54,666 nt of DNA from a virus: positions 1 to 54,666 of IMG/VR virus record IMGVR_UViG_3300017963_000316; one strand, written 5' to 3'. Positions 15,255 to 23,032 of the stretch are shown here, in pieces. Below the pieces are notes generated by a model that saw nothing but the letters and a program-made list of their open reading frames with translations, had not been told where the DNA came from and searched no databases. A program made the translations under genes and the position numbers. Every line of letters begins with the position of its first letter. Position 1 is the stretch's first letter.

Positions 15255-15492
15255 GTATGGTTTTGTAAGCAATAGTTCCAGTAGCTCCTTTGTTCTTGAC
15301 AAAGATGGTATGACAGAGGCAATGCTAAAAGAGTTTCGTGTGGCAGTGCATGAAGCTGAAAAAGAAGATGGAAGTGGTGATACCTACATCTTTGAAAGTG
15401 AACGTCATTTTCATGGCAATCTAAGTATGCACGATGAGAAAGTATCAAACTTTCTCCGCAAGTACAATCTTAAAGCTGATATTTGCATGTAA
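15244..15492 (+). CDS. SNSSSSSF-array protein 2
   Basis: An 82-residue protein starting MKIRYGFVSNSSSSSFVL. The rest is charged and unlike the other members. The start is GTG with CAGGAGG 7 nt upstream. The stop shares its last A with the next ATG. Confidence 0.75.
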   Translation: MKIRYGFVSNSSSSSFVLDKDGMTEAMLKEFRVAVHEAEKEDGSGDTYIFESERHFHGNLSMHDEKVSNFLRKYNLKADICM

Positions 15493-15752
15493 TGAAGATG
15501 ATTTTTCACTTTCCCATTCTTCACAATACTTGTGAGTCTTGCCGTTACAGATTTCAATGTATGACAATGAAAATTCACAAAGAGTATGAGTTTGGGATTG
15601 GTGGTAGTGGATACAAGAAGATGCAAGAAATCGTACCTTTCAGATTTGGATTAAGGTGTTTCTCAATTGAACCACACAATAGAATTACAAATCTGAAACT
15701 TGAGCTATGTAATGATAAGGAAAGTATGGTAGTCGAGGCACATTGGGATTAA
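15492..15752 (+). CDS. CxxC-tag protein inside the SNSSSSSF array
   Basis: An 86-residue protein with the micro-motif near its N-terminus (CESCRYRFQCMTMK, residues 14-27). It lacks the SNSSSSSF start. The ATG overlaps the previous TAA. The C-terminal half looks beta-rich. Confidence 0.65.
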   Translation: MKMIFHFPILHNTCESCRYRFQCMTMKIHKEYEFGIGGSGYKKMQEIVPFRFGLRCFSIEPHNRITNLKLELCNDKESMVVEAHWD

Positions 15753-15763
15753 ATGGAGGCAAA

Positions 15764-16123
15764 ATGAAAACGAGAAAAGGGTTCGTAAGCAATTCAAGCT
15801 CAACGAGTTTTATCGTAGGTGTCGAGGACAATACTGAGATAGAGCTACACATTAAAGTTGACCTTGCGAGATACGGTGACGTTATTGACAACAAGGAAGA
15901 ACTTGATGAGTATTTCCAAGACAGGTATTGGCAATATGATGAGGATGAGGAATACTGGAAAGAAGAATATGATAAGTGTATCGCCGTTCTTGAGGCGGGA
16001 AAGAAGCTAATTATAGGTGACTTCTCAGATGATGCGGGAGACGATTTATCAGGTTTCCTCTGCAATCATGGAATCCCCGAATCACCTGGCATTGAGATAA
16101 TCCACTCAGAAGAAGGATATTAA
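15764..16123 (+). CDS. SNSSSSSF-array protein 3
   Basis: A 119-residue acidic protein starting MKTRKGFVSNSSSTSFIV. It is followed by a highly acidic, tyrosine-rich helix (DEDEEYWKEEYDKC). The start at 15764 is set by GGAGG 4 nt upstream and by the family signature. Confidence 0.8.
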   Translation: MKTRKGFVSNSSSTSFIVGVEDNTEIELHIKVDLARYGDVIDNKEELDEYFQDRYWQYDEDEEYWKEEYDKCIAVLEAGKKLIIGDFSDDAGDDLSGFLCNHGIPESPGIEIIHSEEGY

Positions 16124-16375
16124 ATGAGAACAATCTCCGTTTGTGGCAAGCATAAGAATGACCACTATTGCGAGGAATGTAAACGGTTGTTAAGTATAAT
16201 CCAAGAACATAATCCTTGTAATAAGTGTAATGCCCACACAAACGATGAGGTTTGTGGTTGGCATAATTCTTGTCCTGACCGAAGCAAGTATGAAACTTGG
16301 CGAATCGAGAATGGATATGACCCTGCATATGACCCTGACGTAGCAAAGGAACTACATGAGGCAGGTCTTATATGA
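16124..16375 (+). CDS. Cysteine-rich zinc-binding-like protein
   Basis: An 83-residue protein with ten Cys/His candidates (CGKHKNDHYCEECKR, CNKCNAH, CGWHNSC), enough for two metal sites. It starts directly after the previous stop and overlaps the next array gene by 4 nt. I do not recognise a family. Confidence 0.6.
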   Translation: MRTISVCGKHKNDHYCEECKRLLSIIQEHNPCNKCNAHTNDEVCGWHNSCPDRSKYETWRIENGYDPAYDPDVAKELHEAGLI

Positions 16376-16932
16376 AAAGTAGAAGTGGGTTTGTAAGTAA
16401 TAGTTCTAGCACCAGCTTTGTCATTCTGGTTAAACCAGATAAGGCTCAGTCGGTAGAGTTTATTCTCAAACATCTAAAAGCATTTGGGGATAAACCAATT
16501 CTTACTGTGCCTGAACGTAAAAAGGAACTCAGAAAAGAGATAAGGGAAATTGATAAAGACCTTATCTACGTTGATGGTATATACGATAGAGTGAACAATA
16601 TGCCAGAGCAGTCTTTCTCTGACCATGACTACTTGGTACTTACAGCTTCGTACAATAGATTGCGTAAGGATGCTATAAGGTGTATAAGAGAGTACCCAAA
16701 TAGCTTTGATACTATGAGTAAAGAGGAATACCTAACTCGTATAGCTAGACTCAAGGAAGACTTACAGGAAGACCGAGCCGAAAACGAAAAGCAACTCAAA
16801 CTCCTTGAGGGCAATGAGAAGTGGAGTATTATTTCCTTTGAGGAAGATGCGAATTGGGGACACTTACGTCATATGGTTGATGAACTTGTAGACAGGGGTG
16901 ACGCAGTAGTTCTTATAAAGGAAACAACATGA
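16372..16932 (+). CDS. SNSSSSSF-array protein 4, coiled coil
   Basis: A 186-residue protein starting MKSRSGFVSNSSSTSFVIL. Residues about 40-65 and 120-150 are charged heptad-like helices (KKELRKEIREIDKDL; RIARLKEDLQEDRAENEKQL), so a coiled coil is likely. ATGA overlaps on both sides. Confidence 0.8.
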   Translation: MKSRSGFVSNSSSTSFVILVKPDKAQSVEFILKHLKAFGDKPILTVPERKKELRKEIREIDKDLIYVDGIYDRVNNMPEQSFSDHDYLVLTASYNRLRKDAIRCIREYPNSFDTMSKEEYLTRIARLKEDLQEDRAENEKQLKLLEGNEKWSIISFEEDANWGHLRHMVDELVDRGDAVVLIKETT

Positions 16933-17483
16933 AGATACGTGCTGGTTTTGTAAGTAATAGCTCTAGTTCTATGTTTGTAGTAGCATTCCCACATGAACCA
17001 AAGAGTGTTAAAGATGTGCGAGAAATGATGTTCAATGGTCATCAGTTCCTTGATAATCCATATGATGATGACAAAACAGAAACAAAGATAATTGCAAAGA
17101 CAGTGTGGGATGATATAAAACCACAAAAACGGTGGAAGCACGCAACAATGCTAAAGAGGGTCGCAGAAGCAGTAAGGGGTGGTTGGAACGAAGGGCAACC
17201 AAGCTATGACGATTTTAGGATAACACCGCAACATGTTACAGAGATAGAATATGATGGCAAAGTTATAATCACGGCTAGACCTAGTGAACAAACTGATTGG
17301 AAAGCTTACCAAGAAGCTTGTGATAAACATGCACAAAAATTAGTGGACACCCTATTGGAAAAGTATACAGGTAAGTGCATATATGTGTTTAGCTATGGTG
17401 ATAATGACGGTGATTATTTCTCTGTATTAGAACATGGGGGAATATTTAATAACCTGCCCCACAAACAAATAAGTTATCACTAG
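16929..17483 (+). CDS. SNSSSSSF-array protein 5
   Basis: A 184-residue protein starting MKIRAGFVSNSSSSMFVV (one S replaced by M). The C-terminal part (CIYVFSYGDNDGDYFSVLEHGG...) is a beta-rich domain. Not recognised beyond the signature. Confidence 0.8.
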   Translation: MKIRAGFVSNSSSSMFVVAFPHEPKSVKDVREMMFNGHQFLDNPYDDDKTETKIIAKTVWDDIKPQKRWKHATMLKRVAEAVRGGWNEGQPSYDDFRITPQHVTEIEYDGKVIITARPSEQTDWKAYQEACDKHAQKLVDTLLEKYTGKCIYVFSYGDNDGDYFSVLEHGGIFNNLPHKQISYH

Positions 17484-17490
17484 GAGAATA

Positions 17491-17676
17491 ATGTATCCAA
17501 GTCTAGCAGATGTTGAGAAAGCGAGTCGTTGGCAACTTGCGGAATGGTATAGATTTCTACCATCCCCAAGAAACGATGAACAGAACAAAATTCTTGATAA
17601 AATAGTTGAGAAGTTTAACGCTTCTGGTGGCATGACACCAGAAATAAGTAAAAGCATTGGATGGAGGAACAAATGA
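17491..17676 (+). CDS. Conserved small phage protein (YPSL...LPSP family)
   Basis: A 61-residue protein beginning MYPSLADVEKASRWQLAEW with YRFLPSPRNDEQN following. I recall this small family from phages, without a known function. It has a ribosome binding site TAGGAG 5 nt upstream. It sits between two array members and overlaps the next by 4 nt. Confidence 0.65.
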   Translation: MYPSLADVEKASRWQLAEWYRFLPSPRNDEQNKILDKIVEKFNASGGMTPEISKSIGWRNK

Positions 17677-18077
17677 AAATAAGAGTCGGTTTTGTCAGTA
17701 ACAGTAGTTCTAGTAGCTTCGTTATGATAGGGACAAAGGTATCTGATGTGGACAAAGTTGCACTAGCGGAGAAGCTTCTAGCCAAGTATCCTAACATTGA
17801 GCTTCCAGATTACGTAAACAAAGAGGAAGATGCTGAGGATTGGGCGTGGGAAGTCCTGTACGCATTACATGACAACTGTCCATTTGAATATTATGGTGAA
17901 GAAGGATTATTTGGTTACTCAATCTACTCTGGTAGTAGCGAGGACTACGGACTAGAGGAATTTTCACTGTCTATCGAGGAAATCCAGAAAGCAGTTGAAG
18001 ATACCAAAGCCATAATGGAAGAGCTAGGGATACCAGCTAACGAAATTAAACTAATAGGTGGACAAAGAGCCTGTTAA
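17673..18077 (+). CDS. SNSSSSSF-array protein 6
   Basis: A 134-residue acidic protein starting MKIRVGFVSNSSSSSFVM. It contains a helical first half (KVALAEKLLAKYPNIELP) and a C-terminal helix. The start at 17673 is chosen over an in-frame upstream ATG because GGAGG lies just upstream and the signature must begin there. Confidence 0.8.
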   Translation: MKIRVGFVSNSSSSSFVMIGTKVSDVDKVALAEKLLAKYPNIELPDYVNKEEDAEDWAWEVLYALHDNCPFEYYGEEGLFGYSIYSGSSEDYGLEEFSLSIEEIQKAVEDTKAIMEELGIPANEIKLIGGQRAC

Positions 18078-18086
18078 GGAGAGGAA

Positions 18087-18476
18087 ATGAAAGTAAGAAA
18101 AGGTTTTGTATCTAATTCCAGTTCTACGAGCTTCTTAATCGTGGGTATTTCTGCTTGGGATAATGAAGCACGTGAAGATGACCCAATCGTTGCTGAACTG
18201 GCGAGAGCAGATGGTTGTAATGAGATGGGTGGATACGGTTATTCAGAGGGTAAAACTCTACTTTTTATCGGTGGTGAAGGTGGTTATGATTGTGAGGACG
18301 AGGATGAACCATATCTACCTGACTACGCTGGTCTTGATGCCGAAGCAGACCTGAAAGCTGGTAAGACAGTTCAGGAAATTGCTGATGAGTTTATTGCCAA
18401 AGCAAAAGCACTCGGATTTGACATACCAAGAGAACGAGTAACTTTGCACTATGGCGAATGTAGTGATGGAGGATAG
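18087..18476 (+). CDS. SNSSSSSF-array protein 7
   Basis: A 129-residue protein starting MKVRKGFVSNSSSTSFLIV, very acidic and glycine-rich in the middle (GGEGGYDCEDEDEPYLPDY), then a helix. The ribosome binding site GGAGAGG is 5 nt upstream. Confidence 0.8.
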   Translation: MKVRKGFVSNSSSTSFLIVGISAWDNEAREDDPIVAELARADGCNEMGGYGYSEGKTLLFIGGEGGYDCEDEDEPYLPDYAGLDAEADLKAGKTVQEIADEFIAKAKALGFDIPRERVTLHYGECSDGG

Positions 18477-18477
18477 A

Positions 18478-18768
18478 ATGAAAGTAAGACTAGGATTTGT
18501 TAGCAATAGTAGTTCCTGTAGCTTCTGTATCTACGGCATTTGGGTTGACCATCCAGATGAAGAACTACGAGACAAAGCAGAGGAATTAAGACTATTCTGC
18601 CACCGTGACCAGTACGGTGATGGACTCTATATTGGTAGAGAGTGGTCAAGCATAGGGGATGAGGAAACTGGTAGAATGTTCAGGGAAGATACCGAGAAAA
18701 AGATAGAACAACTTCCAATAGAAGATAAACATTGTTCAACACATGAGGAAGGATGGTTTGACGGATGA
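18478..18768 (+). CDS. SNSSSSSF-array protein 8
   Basis: A 96-residue protein starting MKVRLGFVSNSSSCSFCIY, the only member with cysteines in the serine block. The remainder is acidic. It starts 1 nt after the previous stop with GGAGG upstream, and overlaps the next member by 4 nt. Confidence 0.8.
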   Translation: MKVRLGFVSNSSSCSFCIYGIWVDHPDEELRDKAEELRLFCHRDQYGDGLYIGREWSSIGDEETGRMFREDTEKKIEQLPIEDKHCSTHEEGWFDG

Positions 18769-19175
18769 AGATACGAAAAGGATTTATCAGCAACAGTAGC
18801 TCAACTTCTTTTATCTGTGATGCCTGTGGAGAAACTGTGTCTGGATGGGACGTAGGTTTGGAAGAAGCGGAAATGTATGAGTGTGAGAATGGTCATACTT
18901 TCTGTAAAGACCACGCCATTGATGGAGAAGAACTTGAGGAATACTTGAGCAACTTGGCAGAGAATGAGGAAGATGAGGATACTGAGGATTACTATGATGC
19001 AATCTACGCAATAAAGGCAAAGTATTGTCCATGTTGCACCTTTAATATGGTCAGTAATTATGACCTCATTGACTATCTCTTAAAGAAAGCAGGGATGGAC
19101 AAGGAAGCTGTCGCAAAAGAAATGCAAGGAACGTTTGCAAATTTCGGTGCATTTCGAGAATATTTGAAAGGATAG
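18765..19175 (+). CDS. SNSSSSSF-array protein 9 with zinc-ribbon segments
   Basis: A 136-residue protein starting MKIRKGFISNSSSTSFIC and running straight into CDACGE, then CENGHTFCKDH and, later, CPCC. It therefore joins the serine signature to a RING- or ribbon-like metal-binding domain. It is the last array member. Confidence 0.8.
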   Translation: MKIRKGFISNSSSTSFICDACGETVSGWDVGLEEAEMYECENGHTFCKDHAIDGEELEEYLSNLAENEEDEDTEDYYDAIYAIKAKYCPCCTFNMVSNYDLIDYLLKKAGMDKEAVAKEMQGTFANFGAFREYLKG

Positions 19176-19179
19176 AAAG

Positions 19180-19395
19180 ATGGCAGAAGACAAAAAGGTT
19201 GTTATTAATGGTGGACCTGGCATCGGATTAGCGGGAATACTTACAATCATATTTGTCATTATGAAGTGTTTGGGGCATCTATCTTGGTCATGGTTATGGG
19301 TGTTTGCTCCGCTATGGATTAGTGCTGGTATAGGTATCGCAATCCTGATTGTTGTCGGGTTAGTTATACTTGGGGTTTATCTAGCCAATAAATAG
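19180..19395 (+). CDS. Two-transmembrane-helix protein
   Basis: A 71-residue protein with two hydrophobic segments, residues about 14-30 and 38-68, joined by a short tryptophan-rich turn. It could be a holin-like or membrane-anchoring protein; there is no lysis gene close by to support holin. It ends just before the promoter at 19398. Confidence 0.6.
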   Translation: MAEDKKVVINGGPGIGLAGILTIIFVIMKCLGHLSWSWLWVFAPLWISAGIGIAILIVVGLVILGVYLANK

Positions 19396-19397
19396 GC

Positions 19398-19426
19398 TTG
19401 ACTTACCAAATGGCATATGGTATAAT
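19398..19426 (+). promoter_or_regulatory. Shared-type promoter, near-leaderless transcript
   Basis: TTGACT at 19398-19403, TATAAT at 19421-19426, 17 bp spacer ending TGGCATATGG. The ATG of the next gene is at 19435, nine nucleotides past the -10, so almost no 5' leader is expected. Confidence 0.85.
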
Positions 19427-19434
19427 GAGGTATC

Positions 19435-19647
19435 ATGGGTAAGTTAGAATTTAAGTGGAATGGGGAAGAACTTATTGTAAAGCAATGTGACAAGATGAAA
19501 ACTTCCCCACACGAATGCGAAACTTGCAACAGTCGGTTCGTGTGCTTTACTGTGCGTATCAAACCTGATGATACAAAGGTTTCGTCAAAAGATACTCCAC
19601 GACTAAGTGACATCATGAAAGCAGTTGAAAGAATTGGTGCAGATTAG
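19435..19647 (+). CDS. CxxC-tag protein, leaderless start
   Basis: A 70-residue protein with the micro-motif in the centre (CETCNSRFVCFTVR, residues 25-38). It is preceded directly by the shared-type promoter and has no Shine-Dalgarno sequence. The C-terminal half is a short helix. Confidence 0.7.
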   Translation: MGKLEFKWNGEELIVKQCDKMKTSPHECETCNSRFVCFTVRIKPDDTKVSSKDTPRLSDIMKAVERIGAD

Positions 19648-19657
19648 TAGTAACACA

Positions 19658-20005
19658 ATGTTTATGTTTGCAGAGCTTGATTACGAATGTGCAATAAAAG
19701 ATGAACAAAAGTGTGAAGTATGTGATGATAGGTTCAGATGTTGGACAAGTCGTGGTGTTAATCTACAGATATTACACTTCTCCATGACAAAAAACGTAAA
19801 CAGTATGAGAGACGAATTTGAACTTGAGTCAGAGTTACCTAATTGTTTTCGTGCTGGTAATATGGTAGGAAGTAAGATTAGGGTGCATGTAGAACAGAAC
19901 AATGTAATACAAGTATTAAATGGTATCGTTACTGCTCAGACCATAATGGCAGATAACGCTAACCAAATGAAAATAATATTGAAAGGTATGGGAGTAATTT
20001 TTTAG
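19658..20005 (+). CDS. CxxC-tag protein
   Basis: A 115-residue protein with the micro-motif near the N-terminus (CEVCDDRFRCWTSR) followed by an alpha/beta domain of unknown family. The start is uncertain: ATG at 19658 is used here, but GTG at 19637, overlapping the previous gene, is possible. Confidence 0.6.
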   Translation: MFMFAELDYECAIKDEQKCEVCDDRFRCWTSRGVNLQILHFSMTKNVNSMRDEFELESELPNCFRAGNMVGSKIRVHVEQNNVIQVLNGIVTAQTIMADNANQMKIILKGMGVIF

Positions 20006-20014
20006 GAGAACAAA

Positions 20015-20365
20015 ATGAAAGACAAGGCAATCTATTACGTGGATGGACAAACTACAGTTTGTTTGCTTCAAGAGGATGGTGATATTGTAGCAAGAGGAAT
20101 CTCTGTATGCTCAAGACTGGACGAGTTTGACAAAGTAGAGGGAAGAACTCGTGCTAGAAATCGTGCTCTCGAAGCTAGAGGACGGCAGAGAGATTGTGGT
20201 GAGATTTTACTAGATGTGCCAAGAAGCACATGGTTTGATGTGGTTCATCTGTCTCTTGCACGTGACCGTTTTGGTGAGTATAAGGGGTATTATTATCCTA
20301 CACTGACACCAACGGAGAGATTAGTTCTTGGATTAAAGAATGGAAATAATTCAAATTCTGCCTGA
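20015..20365 (+). CDS. Hypothetical basic protein
   Basis: A 116-residue protein with an N-terminal beta sheet (KAIYYVDGQTTVCLLQEDGDIVARG) and an arginine-rich helix (GRTRARNRALEARGRQR), giving it the look of a nucleic-acid-binding protein. The ribosome binding site TAGGAG is well placed. It overlaps the next gene by 26 nt. Confidence 0.6.
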   Translation: MKDKAIYYVDGQTTVCLLQEDGDIVARGISVCSRLDEFDKVEGRTRARNRALEARGRQRDCGEILLDVPRSTWFDVVHLSLARDRFGEYKGYYYPTLTPTERLVLGLKNGNNSNSA

Positions 20366-20621
20366 ACTTTACAGATATAAAGACTGTAAATGCTCTGAAT
20401 GTACCTTTCGTTTCGGTTGTTGGACTTCTCAGAGCACGTGTTGTCCTTTGAAAGCAGTTAGGGTGGTTGAGAAAACAATTGGAGACAACCATCTATTCAT
20501 GCGATGCAAGGGGGCGGAGATTTCCATAAACAATAACTTGGGTAAATTTGACAATTCGCTTCTTGCAAAGATTGGACAACTTCTATTAGAGGAATGGTAT
20601 GAGAGTCAGCAAAAAAGTTAA
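20340..20621 (+). CDS. CxxC-tag protein
   Basis: A 93-residue protein with the micro-motif at about residues 18-31 (CSECTFRFGCWTSQ), preceded by another cysteine (DCKC) that could act as a fourth ligand, and followed by CC at 34-35. The remainder is a small alpha/beta domain. Confidence 0.6.
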   Translation: MEIIQILPELYRYKDCKCSECTFRFGCWTSQSTCCPLKAVRVVEKTIGDNHLFMRCKGAEISINNNLGKFDNSLLAKIGQLLLEEWYESQQKS

Positions 20622-21060
20622 AAGGGCGATGGAGAAGGCTAAAAAGGAAGTCATAAAGAACGCCGAAAAACCGAAGAAGAAGAAAAAGAGGGTAATAAAA
20701 AAAGTTGATACTGCTACAGAAACAAGAAGTCCATCGGGCAAATGGATTAAGGATGAGTGGGGAAATCAGGGAGAAGTATTCTTTGATGGTTATAGATATT
20801 GGGGAGTATTCCTTGAACCAAGTAAAACACCAGGTGTAATGAATGCAGTATCAAGGTATTGGAGTCCTGAAAAATGGGAAGAACGAAAGAAACCACAGAA
20901 TGCCGCACCGAAATCAGAGACTTTGGAGACAGAGCAACAATTGTCCTCTATACCGAAGACAACCTCATCTACCAAACACTCAAGGACAAAGCCCAAAAAG
21001 AAGTCCCCTACGAAGTCTGGAAAAATGCTGACCCAAGGAAAGCAAGTAAAGTGGCAGTAG
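20599..21060 (+). CDS. Lysine-rich basic protein
   Basis: A 153-residue protein, strongly basic at the N-terminus (KKKKKRVIKKV) and low-complexity at the C-terminus (SSIPKTTSSTKHSRTKPKKKS), around a compact middle (GEVFFDGYRYWGVFLEPSKTPG). The last 187 nt overlap the next gene in another frame. The low-complexity tail may be a by-product of that overlap, or the two frames may be joined by a shift. Confidence 0.5.
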   Translation: MRVSKKVKRAMEKAKKEVIKNAEKPKKKKKRVIKKVDTATETRSPSGKWIKDEWGNQGEVFFDGYRYWGVFLEPSKTPGVMNAVSRYWSPEKWEERKKPQNAAPKSETLETEQQLSSIPKTTSSTKHSRTKPKKKSPTKSGKMLTQGKQVKWQ

Positions 21061-21179
21061 ACTTGTATTTCCCCAAGACCTCAATAAAAGCTGTAAAAGC
21101 GGTATTAGAACAGCTTCAAAAATCGGGTCAAAATGCCGTCAAATCGAAATCCTGCCAAAGAATGTTAAAGGCTATATAA
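20874..21179 (+). CDS. Hypothetical protein, long overlap with upstream gene
   Basis: A 101-residue protein whose core (FGDRATIVLYTEDNLIYQTL, then KASKVAVDLYFPKTSIKAV) looks like a genuine alpha/beta fold. It begins inside the preceding gene in another frame, a 187-nt overlap that is exceptional for this window. Confidence 0.55.
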   Translation: MGRTKETTECRTEIRDFGDRATIVLYTEDNLIYQTLKDKAQKEVPYEVWKNADPRKASKVAVDLYFPKTSIKAVKAVLEQLQKSGQNAVKSKSCQRMLKAI

Positions 21180-21185
21180 AGTATC

Positions 21186-21407
21186 ATGTTAGACCTTAAC
21201 CAAGAAATATGGAGCGAGGAACGACTTCTTGAACTACTGAAAGTAGACAAGAGTGTGTTGTCTCGTCTTATAAGAGATGATGGGTTTCCTGTCATACGAC
21301 TAGGAAATAGGCGTGCGTTCTTAGCTGAAAGTGTGCTCAAATGGATGAAAGAACGAGAGTCTATTGGTAAGTGGGAAGGTAGAGGCAGGAAAGCAAAAAA
21401 TGTTTAA
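21186..21407 (+). CDS. Excisionase-like helix-turn-helix protein
   Basis: A 73-residue protein with a MerR/excisionase-type winged HTH: WSEERLLELLKVDKSVLSRL, then DDGFPVIRLGNRRAF, then a final helix. Such proteins bind DNA as recombination directionality factors or small regulators. No integrase is present in the window, so a regulatory role is more likely. Confidence 0.75.
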   Translation: MLDLNQEIWSEERLLELLKVDKSVLSRLIRDDGFPVIRLGNRRAFLAESVLKWMKERESIGKWEGRGRKAKNV

Positions 21408-21549
21408 TTGGAACATATGGGTGTTAGAGGAAGAAGTTATCAAACGAACATCTAAAGAGTATCTAAGCACCTTAAAGGTTTTGTATCCATTTTATGACGA
21501 ATATATTGAGGAATTACAGAAGCACTTAATATTACCTGTGAAGGAGTAA
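21400..21549 (+). CDS. 49-residue helical protein
   Basis: A short protein, largely one or two helices (EEVIKRTSKEYLSTLKVLYPF). ATG at 21400 overlaps the preceding gene by 8 nt. Not recognised. Confidence 0.5.
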   Translation: MFNWNIWVLEEEVIKRTSKEYLSTLKVLYPFYDEYIEELQKHLILPVKE

Positions 21550-21553
21550 TAAG

Positions 21554-21727
21554 ATGCCAACTGGAAAAGAAATGTGTGAAACGATTGTTAAAGCGTTGAA
21601 ACTTGACAATCCCGATACACCAGTAACACCAGAAAGTATTTGGAATGCTTCGGAGACTGGTGAACTATCTCATGTATTCATCCTTTATGATTGGGCAAAG
21701 GAAAGGTTGGAGGAACAAAATGATTAA
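21554..21727 (+). CDS. 57-residue hypothetical protein
   Basis: A short gene, ATG at 21554, 7 nt after an AAGGAG ribosome binding site. The product (MPTGKEMCETIVKALKLDNP...) is helical with a proline-rich turn. Its stop overlaps the next gene by 8 nt, and the GGAGG inside its end serves the next start. Confidence 0.6.
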   Translation: MPTGKEMCETIVKALKLDNPDTPVTPESIWNASETGELSHVFILYDWAKERLEEQND

Positions 21728-21953
21728 AGTTTATGTCTACTTCGTTAACGGCAACGTTGATGTTTATGAAGTAGAAAATGAATGGAAAGCTCGTGAACAT
21801 GCGGAGAAGATATTCAACACTGGTTACAGGATGAGAGTGGGTAACCGCATGGAGTGGTTTGGTGCTCACTTCATAGATAAGATTTGTTGGGATGCTCCTA
21901 ACGAAGATTATTTGTCTGCAAAGTATGAAGGTGGCACTCAGAAAAAGAAATGA
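21720..21953 (+). CDS. 77-residue hypothetical protein
   Basis: A small alpha/beta protein (KVYVYFVNGNVDVYEVENEW...) of unknown function. The start at 21720 is chosen because GGAGG lies 5 nt upstream and it overlaps the preceding stop. ATGATG overlap with the next gene. Confidence 0.6.
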   Translation: MIKVYVYFVNGNVDVYEVENEWKAREHAEKIFNTGYRMRVGNRMEWFGAHFIDKICWDAPNEDYLSAKYEGGTQKKK

Positions 21954-22471
21954 TGAAACTACCAACGAAAGTCAGGGCATATGGTTGGTATTGTCCACAT
22001 TGCAAAGAGCACAAAAACATAGAACAGGTCAATGTGGTCAAGGTAACTAAAAACAGATACATGACTATGATATGTGCTGACTGCAACTTCGAGGTTGTGG
22101 ACTGCTTCCTAGTAAAGACCGCCAATAAATCTTGCGATGACTGTCCAGATAGGTTTAGGTGCTTTACTAGGTCTGATGCTGTTATAGAAAAGATGTTACT
22201 AAATGTAAAGACACACGAAATCTCAAGTGTTCCTAATGTAGTAGACCCTAGAAACATTGAGGGTGTCAGGTCTTACACAGGCATCTATAATTATAGGTTA
22301 GAAGATGATGATAACTTTTGTGCATATCCAGAAAGAGAAGATTGTAACCATAGCTGGATGCGTCAGAACTATGATGGAGAACCTTATAAAAGGTGTCATT
22401 ACATGAAGTACCACATTCAAGACAAAATATGGTATTGTTATTATGGAAAAAGTAAAAGGGGTGAAATATAA
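21950..22471 (+). CDS. Zinc-ribbon protein with internal CxxC tag
   Basis: A 173-residue protein: an N-terminal ribbon (CPHCKEH...CADCNF, residues 15-46), then the micro-motif (CDDCPDRFRCFTRS, about 62-75), then a C-terminal cysteine/histidine-rich part (CAYPEREDCNHSW, RCHYMKYH, CYYG) that may hold another metal or cluster. It ends on the A of the next ATG. Confidence 0.65.
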   Translation: MMKLPTKVRAYGWYCPHCKEHKNIEQVNVVKVTKNRYMTMICADCNFEVVDCFLVKTANKSCDDCPDRFRCFTRSDAVIEKMLLNVKTHEISSVPNVVDPRNIEGVRSYTGIYNYRLEDDDNFCAYPEREDCNHSWMRQNYDGEPYKRCHYMKYHIQDKIWYCYYGKSKRGEI

Positions 22472-22812
22472 TGGGTGACAGAGCAATGGCAGAAATAATT
22501 ACAGAAGATGGTAGCTTGTATGTCTACTCTCATTGGGGTGGATTTGAGCTTCCAGACAATGCGAAACAAGCAATTATGGCGGCACAGGACAGGTGGGATG
22601 ATGAGTCTTATGCTACTCGCATTATCGTAGACCAGTTGACAAAAGGTGGACGTGACCAAGAAACAGGTTATGGTCTGATGCTAAAACCTAATGCCGAGGA
22701 TGAGTATAATAATGATAACCCATCCGTTATTATTGACTTGGTACAAAAACGATTATCTGTTTTCAGGGATGGTGACGAGGAACATATAAACTTCCTAGAT
22801 ATTGAGGGGTAA
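22471..22812 (+). CDS. Conserved phage-type hypothetical (SHWGG protein)
   Basis: A 113-residue protein beginning MGDRAMAEIITEDGSLYVYS followed by HWGG, an arrangement I associate with a small hypothetical family in phages. The C-terminal half has acidic strands. No catalytic residues can be named. Confidence 0.6.
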   Translation: MGDRAMAEIITEDGSLYVYSHWGGFELPDNAKQAIMAAQDRWDDESYATRIIVDQLTKGGRDQETGYGLMLKPNAEDEYNNDNPSVIIDLVQKRLSVFRDGDEEHINFLDIEG

Positions 22813-22813
22813 G

Positions 22814-23032
22814 ATGAAATTAGAAAAATTTGATAGCACAAGTACCACAGGGAGAGTTCCTCTAGTACGTGGTGATAGCACCAATGGTGAAACATTTGTT
22901 GTTTCGGTTCTTTCCGATGGCACTGGAATTGTGATGGAATTCGAGGACGAAGAAGCCTATCTCTTAAAAATAGATGAACTAATCCTAGAACTGCTGAAAG
23001 GGAGAGAAAATGCAAAACGACTGGCAACTTAG
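22814..23032 (+). CDS. 72-residue hypothetical protein
   Basis: A small protein with a short beta sheet (ETFVVSVLSDGTGIVMEFEDE) and a C-terminal helix. ATG at 22814, 1 nt after the previous stop, with GAGGGGTAAG upstream. Overlaps the methyltransferase gene by 23 nt. Confidence 0.55.
   Translation: MKLEKFDSTSTTGRVPLVRGDSTNGETFVVSVLSDGTGIVMEFEDEEAYLLKIDELILELLKGRENAKRLAT

Noticed and set aside
14334-19175. SNSSSSSF repeats as a DNA-level tandem repeat or recombination array
   Set aside because: Codons for the shared block differ between genes and the rest of each gene is unrelated, so this is protein-level similarity, not a DNA repeat.
21186-21407. Excisionase, hence a temperate phage
   Set aside because: Only the small HTH protein is present; no integrase or attachment site is visible, and such proteins also act as simple regulators.
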